DNA of 64,000 nt, taken from Micromonospora rubida. Its GTDB lineage: Bacteria; Actinomycetota; Actinomycetes; Mycobacteriales; Micromonosporaceae. This document shows, in pieces, positions 58,096 to 64,000 of the stretch (position 1 is its first letter; each line of letters starts with the position of its first letter). A program made the position numbers and the translations under genes. Location of the stretch: positions 372,001-436,000 of the forward strand of contig NZ_JAAALO010000003.1 of NCBI RefSeq assembly GCF_009908295.1, given 5' to 3'. The notes beneath the pieces are model-generated. The model was not told the origin of the DNA and searched no databases. It saw nothing but the letters and a program-made list of their open reading frames with translations.

Positions 58096-59274
58096 GTGAC
58101 CCTGTCCACCCCCGCGCCCACGCTCGCGTACTTCGGCGTCGACGCGCTGATCGACGACGACACCCGGGCCCTCCAGGCCGCCGTGCGCGGCTTCGTCGAC
58201 CGGCGGATCCGCCCGGAGATCGCCACCTGGTACGAGGACGGCAGCCTGCCCGTCCGGGACCTGGCCCTCGAACTCGGGCAGCTCGGCGTGCTCGGCATGC
58301 ACCTGGAGGGCTACGGCTGCGCCGGCACCTCCGCCGTCGCGTACGGGCTGGCCTGCTTCGAGCTGGAGGCGGGCGACTCGGGGCTGCGCTCTCTGGTCTC
58401 GGTGCAGGGATCGCTCGCCATGTACGCCATCTGGCGGTTCGGCTCCGAGGAGCAGAAGCAGCAGTGGCTGCCCCGGATGGCGGCCGGCGAGGCGATCGGC
58501 TGCTTCGGCCTGACGGAACCGGACTTCGGCTCCGACCCGGCCGGCATGCGGACCAGGGCCCGCCGCGACGGGGACGACTGGGTGCTCGACGGCACCAAGA
58601 TGTGGATCACCAACGGCTCGATCGCTGATGTCGCCGTGGTGTGGGCCCGCACCGACGAGGGCGTCCGAGGTTTCCTCGTCCCCGCCGGCACCCCTGGCTT
58701 CACCGCCCCGGAGATCACCCGCAAGCTCTCCCTGCGCGCCTCGGTGACCTCGGAACTCGTCCTCGACGACGTGCGGCTGCCCGCCGACGCGATGCTGCCG
58801 GAGGCCGCCGGCCTGTCCGGGCCGCTGTCGTGTCTCAACGAGGCCCGCTTCGGCATCGTCTTCGGGGCACTGGGCGCGGCCCACGACTGCCTGGAGACGA
58901 CGATCGCGTACGCCCGCAGCCGCCTGATCTTCGACAAGCCGCTCGCCGCGTACCAGGCCACCCAGCTCAAGTTCGCCGACATGGGGCTGGAGCTGGGCAA
59001 GGGGATGCTGCTGGCGTTGCAGATCGGCGCGATGAAGGACGCGGGCACGCTCGACCACCGGCAGGTCAGCCTGGGCAAGCTCAACAGCGTGCGGGAGGCC
59101 ATCGCCATCGCCCGCGAGTGCCGGTCCATCCTCGGCGCGGCCGGGATCACCCTCGACTACCCGGTCATCCGGCACTCGGCCAACCTCGAATCCGTGCTCA
59201 CCTACGAGGGCACCTCCGAGGTGCATCAACTGATCATCGGCCAGGTGCTGACCGGCCACGCCGCCTTCAAGTGA
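58096..59274 (+). CDS. Acyl-CoA dehydrogenase, glutaryl-CoA dehydrogenase-like
   Basis: A 392-residue FAD acyl-CoA dehydrogenase. Signature regions are CFGLTEPDFGSDPAGM, KMWITNGSIADVAVVWA, and YEGTSEVHQLIIGQ with catalytic base Glu371. The SLVSVQGSLAMYAIWRFG stretch and the glutamate placement resemble glutaryl-CoA dehydrogenases, but chain preference cannot be read from sequence alone. It is the last backbone-like gene before the accessory region. Confidence 0.92.
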   Translation: MTLSTPAPTLAYFGVDALIDDDTRALQAAVRGFVDRRIRPEIATWYEDGSLPVRDLALELGQLGVLGMHLEGYGCAGTSAVAYGLACFELEAGDSGLRSLVSVQGSLAMYAIWRFGSEEQKQQWLPRMAAGEAIGCFGLTEPDFGSDPAGMRTRARRDGDDWVLDGTKMWITNGSIADVAVVWARTDEGVRGFLVPAGTPGFTAPEITRKLSLRASVTSELVLDDVRLPADAMLPEAAGLSGPLSCLNEARFGIVFGALGAAHDCLETTIAYARSRLIFDKPLAAYQATQLKFADMGLELGKGMLLALQIGAMKDAGTLDHRQVSLGKLNSVREAIAIARECRSILGAAGITLDYPVIRHSANLESVLTYEGTSEVHQLIIGQVLTGHAAFK

Positions 59275-59299
59275 GCGGGCCTGACCTGGCCGGTGGGGA

Positions 59300-59486
59300 G
59301 GCCTGGGCGTAGGACCCGTTCGCTGGTGTCCTCTATGGCCGAAACGACCGACACGACGGTGGAAGCCAGTCGCCCGAGAACATAGCGGTCGAGCGAGTTC
59401 TCCCTGGTGGGGAACTCCTCCGCCGGGCCACCGCGCGGCCCGAGCAGATCGTCCAGGGCCGTTGCAGCTCGTCGCGAATCATCGGC
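59300..59486 (-). pseudogene. Remnant resembling the N-terminus of a DrmA-type (DISARM) helicase
   Basis: After a TGA at 59487-59489 the minus strand reads LDDLLGPRGGPAEEF, then DRYVLGRLAS. This is the DLLGP...E-E...RY..G.L pattern I associate with DrmA N-termini. There is no start codon, no ribosome site and no downstream helicase; the frame runs into the acyl-CoA dehydrogenase gene. I take it as a decayed fragment; the family call is tentative. Confidence 0.3.
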
Positions 59487-59663
59487 TCATCCGGTACGAC
59501 GAGCACGCCCTGCGCCGGCTCAGGCCGGATTGGTTCCATCAGGTCAAGGAGGGACTGGCTGAGCTTGAGCTGGCTACCGCCGGGTGCGGGCCGGCTGCAC
59601 TTCCGGATGGAACGGTCCCGGCAGCAGCTCGTGGTCGCCTATATCGGTGGCAAGCGGTTCTGA
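59462..59663 (+). pseudogene. Frameshifted remnant of a small protein
   Basis: Two plus-strand pieces in different frames look related to one small gene: YDEHALRRLRPDWFHQVKEG (about 59497-59556), then in another frame LHFRMERSRQQLVVAYIGGK ending at TGA 59661-59663. Their join would need a frameshift near 59580. The whole 59275-59720 stretch has no intact gene. Confidence 0.3.
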
Positions 59664-59720
59664 CGGCCGGGGCTGGGTGCGTGCCGAAGCGCCCCCACGT
59701 GCAGGCGATGCCGGCACGGA

Positions 59721-60059
59721 TCACCCGCCCAGCGACTGTTCGACGGGGACCAGGACGGTGCTGCCGGACCAGTCGATGACCTCGTTGGCAAAGGCCTTGT
59801 AGGGCTCGTCGTCCTCGTCCAGCGTGGAGTAGCTCGCGTGGTAGCGGCCGAAGTTGTATCCGCCGGCCGACAGGGTGGCCAGCGCCCACGGCAGTAGCTG
59901 GTCGCGCAGCTTCTGCGGTGCCAACCGGTCGATCGGCACCTGGATGACGCCGAGCAGGTCGTACCACTCGTCCGCCGTGCCGGCGTCGACAACCCGGCAG
60001 AGCGAGAACGCGTGCCGCACACGCGGCTCCTTGGCGATCCAGGTGACCTCGTTGAGCAT
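59721..60059 (-). CDS. Hypothetical protein, 112 aa
   Basis: A soluble protein starting MLNEVTWIAKEPRVRHAFSL, with DEWYDLLGVIQVPIDRLAPQKLRDQLLPWAL and YNFGRYHASYSTLDEDDEPYKAFANEVIDW. I know no family for it. The AGGAGG 5 bp before ATG 60059 and normal codon use mark it as a real gene. The inverted repeat GCTGCTT/AAGCAGC (60070-60097) lies in its leader. It is divergent from the XRE regulator, an arrangement common in accessory regions. Confidence 0.7.
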   Translation of the reverse strand: MLNEVTWIAKEPRVRHAFSLCRVVDAGTADEWYDLLGVIQVPIDRLAPQKLRDQLLPWALATLSAGGYNFGRYHASYSTLDEDDEPYKAFANEVIDWSGSTVLVPVEQSLGG

Positions 60060-60151
60060 GTCGCCTCCTGCTGCTTGGAAGGGCTCTCCAAAGCAGCATT
60101 GCCGACAGCTCCGCTTATATCAAGGGGGTAGCCGTCCGCGTGTCCGTCAAC

Positions 60152-60194
60152 TATGGTCAGCAACATGGCACCGGCAACGATCGAATGGAGTTGA
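60152..60194 (+). promoter_or_regulatory. Promoter and 9-codon leader ORF before the XRE regulator
   Basis: TATGGT (60152-60157) is followed 8 bp later by ATG 60165, which opens a 9-codon frame (MAPATIEWS) ending TGA at 60192-60194, one base before the regulator ATG at 60196. This could be a leaderless uORF coupled to the regulator; the -35 region is weak. Confidence 0.35.
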
Positions 60195-60195
60195 G

Positions 60196-61095
60196 ATGGC
60201 ATCGAGCCCCTCAAGGACACGTCGTAGGTCGACACCACCGCCCGCGTCGCCCACCGTGCAGGCGTGGGAGCTCGGGATGCGGCTGCGCGAGCGCCGCGAG
60301 GAGGTCGGGATGACTGCGGTCGCGGCGGGCCGCGCCAGCGGCATCACGCAGGCGTACATCTCGGGGGTGGAGGCTGGCCGGGTCAAGCTGCCGGCCGACC
60401 GGCTGGCCCAGCTCGTCAAGATCTACGAAATTGACCCCTCCGATGCCGCCGAGCTGGAGGAGTTGCGAGTCGGGGCCATGCAGCGGGCCTGGTGGCACCA
60501 GTACTCGCAGCTCTTCCCCGCCGACTTTCTCCGCTTCCTCGGCTACGAGGCGGGCGCCGAGCACGTCCGCAGCTACCACAACGAACTGTTGCACGGGCTG
60601 TTGCAGACCGAGGAGTACGCCCGCGCGGTCATCCGGGGCGGCAACACCTACGTCCGGCTGACGGAGATGGACCGGCGGGTCGCCGCACGGTTGGCGCGGC
60701 AGCGGCGGCTGGATGGTGACCACCCGCTGCGCCTGACCACCGTGATCGCCGAGGGCGCGCTGCGGCAGCAGGTGGGCGGCCCGGAGGTGATGCGCGCCCA
60801 GCTCGACCACCTCGACCGGCTGCTGACCGAGCGCCCCGGCCAAATCGAGATCCGGGTGATGCCGTTCGCCGCCGGGGCGCATCCCGCGCTCGGTGGCCCG
60901 TTCCAGATCCTGTCGTTCCCGTCGCCCCGGCTGCCCGAGCTGGTCTGGCAGGAGGTGCTCACCTCCAGCGACATCATCGACCAGTCCAGCCGGGTCGCGG
61001 ACTACACGATGACCTTCGCCGAGGCGCGGGAACGGGCGTTAAGCTCGGCGGAATCGCTGGCGCTGATCCGGCGGATCGCCAAGGAGATGACGTGA
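60196..61095 (+). CDS. XRE-family regulator with DUF5753 (Scr1-type)
   Basis: A 299-residue regulator. The HTH_XRE domain (about 25-85) reads LGMRLRERREEVGMTAVAAG, ITQAYISGVEAGRVKLPAD. The DUF5753 sensor domain (about 115-290) has LLHGLLQTEEYARAVIRGG and the later QIEIRVMPFAAGAHPALGGPF. Such proteins pair with a DUF397 gene throughout actinobacteria and control development or accessory loci; the pair has antitoxin/toxin-like features. GGAG lies 5 bp before ATG 60196. The stop overlaps the DUF397 start. Confidence 0.93.
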   Translation: MASSPSRTRRRSTPPPASPTVQAWELGMRLRERREEVGMTAVAAGRASGITQAYISGVEAGRVKLPADRLAQLVKIYEIDPSDAAELEELRVGAMQRAWWHQYSQLFPADFLRFLGYEAGAEHVRSYHNELLHGLLQTEEYARAVIRGGNTYVRLTEMDRRVAARLARQRRLDGDHPLRLTTVIAEGALRQQVGGPEVMRAQLDHLDRLLTERPGQIEIRVMPFAAGAHPALGGPFQILSFPSPRLPELVWQEVLTSSDIIDQSSRVADYTMTFAEARERALSSAESLALIRRIAKEMT

Positions 61096-61295
61096 TGGCC
61101 CCTCGCCCCACCCCCGATCGTGGCTGGTTCAAGTCCTCCCGCAGCTCCGACAACGCGGCCTGCGTCGAGGTGCGGTTCGTCGGCGGCGCGGTGGGCGTCC
61201 GCGACACCAAGGACCGCAGCGGCCCGGCGCTCGCCTTCGACGGCCGCTCCTGGGTCGGTTTCATCGCGGGGCTCAAGGCCGAGTCGGCCAGTTAG
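61095..61295 (+). CDS. DUF397 protein, partner of the XRE regulator
   Basis: A 66-residue DUF397 protein: WFKSSRSSDNAACVEVRF, VGVRDTKDRSGPALAF and WVGFIAGLK are the family blocks. It overlaps the XRE stop by one base (TGATG), with AAGGAG at 61081-61086 inside the upstream gene. GTG 61092 is an alternative start one codon earlier. It is probably a small partner or target of the regulator. Confidence 0.93.
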   Translation: MAPRPTPDRGWFKSSRSSDNAACVEVRFVGGAVGVRDTKDRSGPALAFDGRSWVGFIAGLKAESAS

Positions 61296-61540
61296 CGGCC
61301 CGGCCTCCTGGGCCCGGAACCGCCATCCCCCCGGCGCGGGCGGCCACGACCGATCAGGCCGCCGAACAGGGGCGGGACCAACCCACCGGAGTGCGCCATT
61401 CCCCGCCCGAGACGGCCAGGGTCGATGTTTGAGCCGACCGGTCAGTCGCGTGTGGACGGGTCGATCGGAAAGCCGACAGACATAACCGCACGCATCGGCG
61501 TCTCCGTAGCCTCGTCAGCACCGCACGCCGAGGAGGTTGG

Positions 61541-61921
61541 GTGTCTCACGTCCGCATCCGGATCGACTTCACGCCGCTCGCCGACGACGACGAGTTCGTC
61601 CTCGGCGAGCTGACCGACGAGCTGGCGGACGACCTTCGCGATGTCGGCGAGGTGGATCGCATCGAGCGGCCCACCACCGACCCGGCTGCCAAGGGCGTCG
61701 GCGAGCTGGCGCTCGGCGTGGTGACCGTGCTGGCGGGCGTCGACCCCGGCTACGTGCAGGCCCTGGTCGACGTGGTCCTGGCCTTCCTGCAACGTCACAC
61801 CGGCCGCCGGGTGCACCTGCGGGTCGGTGACATCGAGCTGACCATCGACCGGCCCACCCACGCCCAGACCGACGAACTGATCAGGACGGTGCGGGCCGCG
61901 ATCGAACGGTCCCGCCGCTGA
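61541..61921 (+). CDS. EACC1-like small effector-associated protein
   Basis: A 126-residue protein: an N-terminal strand VRIRIDFTPL, an acidic helical middle (DELTDELADDLRDVGEVDRIERP), a hydrophobic helix pair (GELALGVVTVLAGVDPGYVQALVDVVLAFLQRH), then GRRVHLRVGDIELTIDRPTHAQTDELIRTV. This layout matches effector-associated constant component 1 (EACC1), described in actinobacterial NTP-dependent conflict systems. GTG 61541 follows AGGAGG by 4 bp. The stop overlaps the peptidase-helicase start by one base (TGATG), so both are made together. The family call is by eye. The 245 bp upstream should contain the promoter, but I see no clear boxes. Confidence 0.7.
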   Translation: MSHVRIRIDFTPLADDDEFVLGELTDELADDLRDVGEVDRIERPTTDPAAKGVGELALGVVTVLAGVDPGYVQALVDVVLAFLQRHTGRRVHLRVGDIELTIDRPTHAQTDELIRTVRAAIERSRR

Positions 61922-64000
61922 TGGGTCGGCACGCCCTGCTGCTCGGCACGGCCGCCTGCCACGTCGACCGCGAGCTTGCGCCCCTTCCTTCGGTACGACA
62001 GGACGTGGCGCAGCTCAAGGCCCTGCTGGACGGGGCCGGCGAGTTCGACACCGTACGCGCCGAACTGGACCTGCCGGCCGCGCACCTGCGTCAGGTCGTC
62101 GAGGAGTTCTACGGCGCGCGGCGCAACGGCGACCTGGCGCTGCTCTACTACTCCGGCCACGGCGTGCTGCACGGCGACGGGCAGTCGCTGTTCCTGGCCG
62201 CGACCGACACGGTCTGCGGGCAGTTGCACGCGACCGCGTTCGACACCGACGGCACCCTGCGTCATCTGCTCAACCACACCAGGGCCAGCCAGAAGGTGGT
62301 CCTCCTCGACTGCTGCTTCTCCGGCGCGTTCACCGCCCGGCACCGCTTCCGGGGCGGGGTGCGCGAGGAGCCACGCCGCCTCAAGCGTGAGCGCGGCACC
62401 TTCACGCTCACCTCCAGCACCCACCTGAAGGCGTCGAAGGCGCAGGGGCCGGACCAGCCTTCGATCTTCACCGAGGTGCTCCTCAACGGCCTGCGGGGCG
62501 CGGCCGAGGGGACGGCGGACGACGGCTGGATCACCACCAACGACCTCTCCCGGTACGCCCTGACCGAGATGGCCCGGCGTCGTCAGCACAGCCCGGTCGA
62601 GTCGAGTGAGGGAGTCACCGAGCCGATCCGGCTCGTGACCGTGCCCGGCTCCGCTGCCGCCGCGAAACAGGTCGCCGCCGCCACGGCGAGCCCGGCGGAC
62701 GAGGCACCGTTCGACGCCGACCAGTGGCGCCGCCTGGTGACCTACTACGTCAACTGCATGCAGCGGTCCACCGTGTTGCAGTCCTTCATCGACCCCCGGG
62801 CGACCGGCACGTACGTCGCGGCTCCGCCCGGGTCCGAGGCCGTCCTCACCTCGGACGCGCCCGTCCGGCTGGGCGGCGCGGCCGCCAAACTCGCCGCGCG
62901 GGCCCGGGCCGACGGCAGGGAGGTGCAGTACGGCTATCCGGTCGTCGCCGTTCGGCCCGGCCAGGGCAGACCTCCACGGCTCGCCCCACTCCTGGTCTGC
63001 GACGCCACCGTCGGCGCGGATGACGTCCTGCACGCCTCCTTTCCGCCCCGTCCCAGCTCGGCCCTCATGGACCTGTTCCAGCTCTCCGAGGTGGAAGCCG
63101 ACGAGCTGCGGCAACGCGTCGAGCAGGTCTTCGTGCCGGGTGACCCCGCTGCCCTGGTCGCCACCGTCGACGTGCTCAGGAAGACGTTCGGGCTGACCCT
63201 GGTGGCCGAGCTCGACCCGGCGATGCTCGTCGGCACCATCCGGCCGGGACCGTTGAGCGGGGTGCAGAACGCGGCCATCCTCTACACCGTCGACGCCACC
63301 GAGTCGCCGCAGCGGCAGCTCGTCGACGACCTGCGAGGCATGGTCAAGAATCCGAAGCTCATCGAGCGGACCGCCCTGGGCGCGCTGGCGCTCCGCCCCG
63401 ACGAGGTGGCTCCCACGCCGGCCGTGACGGTGGCGATGAGCGCCACGAACGAGGCGCAGGAAGAGATCATCCAGGCGGCGATGTCGCAGCCCTTGACCGT
63501 TGCCCAGGGGCCCCCGGGCACCGGCAAGAGTCAACTGGTCACCGCCCTGTTGGCCACCGCCACCGCCGCCGGCCAGAGCGTGCTGATCGGTTCCACCAGC
63601 AATCAGGCCGTCGACTCGGTGCTCGGCCGGGTCACCGACCTGATCGGCCCGGGCCTGCTGCTGCGTACCGGCAACAAGGAGCACCGGCTACAGGAACCGA
63701 AGCACCTCGCCGACATCCTCGCGGCCTATCCGCAGGCAGCGCCGCACGCCATGCCGGACGACCGCACCCCGCTGCACGAGCTGCGACTGCTGGCCGAAGA
63801 GGCCGCCGGCCTCCGTGGGACGCTCGACGAGCTACGTCTGCTCGAACGCGACCTCGCCGAGTTGGCCGTCGAGCGTGACGCCGACCCGAGCGCCGGGGCG
63901 GCCACCCTGCCGGACGACGACAGGGCTCTGGCGCAGCTCGTCCACCTGACCGATCGAGCGCTCGCCAGCAGGTGGCTCGGGTGGTGGTACCGGTGGCGGC
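61921..64000 (+). CDS. Caspase-like peptidase fused to SF1 (Dna2/Upf1-type) helicase, 3' end outside window
   Basis: The frame is open from ATG 61921 to the last base (693 codons seen). Residues 1-240 form a C14 caspase-fold peptidase: MGRHALLLGTAAC strand, YYSGHGV with catalytic His80, and LLDCCFSGAF with the likely nucleophile Cys132, plus SIFTEVLLNGLRG. A linker and a domain I cannot name (about 270-500) follow. Next is an SF1 helicase core: MSATNEAQEEIIQAAM, Walker A GPPGTGKSQ with Lys536, and motif Ia IGSTSNQAVDSVLGRV. The last visible part is charged and helical. All peptidase and ATPase residues that should be visible are intact. It probably senses or moves on nucleic acid and triggers proteolysis; that is inference. 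Confidence 0.9.
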   Translation, partial: MGRHALLLGTAACHVDRELAPLPSVRQDVAQLKALLDGAGEFDTVRAELDLPAAHLRQVVEEFYGARRNGDLALLYYSGHGVLHGDGQSLFLAATDTVCGQLHATAFDTDGTLRHLLNHTRASQKVVLLDCCFSGAFTARHRFRGGVREEPRRLKRERGTFTLTSSTHLKASKAQGPDQPSIFTEVLLNGLRGAAEGTADDGWITTNDLSRYALTEMARRRQHSPVESSEGVTEPIRLVTVPGSAAAAKQVAAATASPADEAPFDADQWRRLVTYYVNCMQRSTVLQSFIDPRATGTYVAAPPGSEAVLTSDAPVRLGGAAAKLAARARADGREVQYGYPVVAVRPGQGRPPRLAPLLVCDATVGADDVLHASFPPRPSSALMDLFQLSEVEADELRQRVEQVFVPGDPAALVATVDVLRKTFGLTLVAELDPAMLVGTIRPGPLSGVQNAAILYTVDATESPQRQLVDDLRGMVKNPKLIERTALGALALRPDEVAPTPAVTVAMSATNEAQEEIIQAAMSQPLTVAQGPPGTGKSQLVTALLATATAAGQSVLIGSTSNQAVDSVLGRVTDLIGPGLLLRTGNKEHRLQEPKHLADILAAYPQAAPHAMPDDRTPLHELRLLAEEAAGLRGTLDELRLLERDLAELAVERDADPSAGAATLPDDDRALAQLVHLTDRALASRWLGWWYRWR

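Noticed and set aside
61795..63684. 629-codon minus-strand frame opposite the caspase-helicase gene
   Set aside because: No domain signatures, whereas the plus frame shows intact peptidase and Walker motifs.

Overview
The DNA is very GC-rich, with codons ending almost always in G or C, many GTG starts and chains of 1-4 nt gene overlaps. It encodes actinobacterial hallmarks: MtrA-MtrB-LpqB, a Rv3235-type protein, a DUF397/Scr1-type pair, and EACC1. The gene order 'manB, Trm112, SIS protein, manA, ahcY, mtrA, mtrB, lpqB, comF, hpf, secA' and later 'prfB, ftsE, ftsX, smpB, ssrA' follows conserved actinobacterial chromosome backbone. The best guess is a filamentous actinomycete of the Micromonosporaceae (Micromonospora-like); that is inference from style and synteny, not from a search.

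Layout. (1) 1-6753: the end of a small biosynthetic cluster. It holds the C-terminal part of a quinone-oxidoreductase-like protein, a 1622-residue NRPS of order A-T-C-A-T, and an overlapping ATP-grasp ligase. The first A domain carries a specificity code read by hand as glutamine. (2) 6818-9147: a helix-turn-helix/Clp-N protein behind a striking palindromic, apparently leaderless promoter, an unknown protein, and endonuclease V. (3) 9305-15538: a cell-surface protein, then the mannose-phosphate operon (manB, Trm112-like, SIS isomerase, CDF transporter, manA). (4) 15539-20893: ahcY with a structured leader, then the EfeUOB iron-uptake operon. (5) 20919-28129: divergent RDD and SpoIIM genes plus a five-gene MoxR/DUF58 operon. 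(6) 28333-34211: mtrA-mtrB-lpqB-comF-hpf. (7) 34246-45341: two adjacent double-GNAT genes, secA, a Rv3235-type gene and a small BldC-like regulator sharing a duplicated promoter repeat, a membrane protein, pruA and a PadR regulator. (8) 45508-49472: prfB, ftsEX, smpB and tmRNA. (9) 49600-54747: a lipoprotein with tandem PGPDGP repeats, a repeat-rich spacer with a perfect 25-bp inverted repeat, a benzoylformate-decarboxylase homologue with changed pocket residues, MTA phosphorylase, YqgE and tRNA-Ala(GGC). (10) 55087-59274: a DUF998 protein, a DGPF protein with its ECF42-type sigma factor, and an acyl-CoA dehydrogenase.

(11) 59275-64000 is accessory. It begins with 450 bp of decayed gene pieces, one of them resembling the N-terminus of a DISARM DrmA helicase. 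An orphan gene and an Scr1-type XRE regulator with DUF397 partner follow. It ends with a translationally coupled pair: an EACC1-like small protein and a large protein that starts with a caspase-like peptidase domain and continues into an SF1 (Dna2/Upf1-like) helicase cut off by the window end. This peptidase-helicase pair is the best candidate for an unusual, probably defensive, NTP-dependent conflict system. The NRPS/ATP-grasp pair is the second most interesting region.
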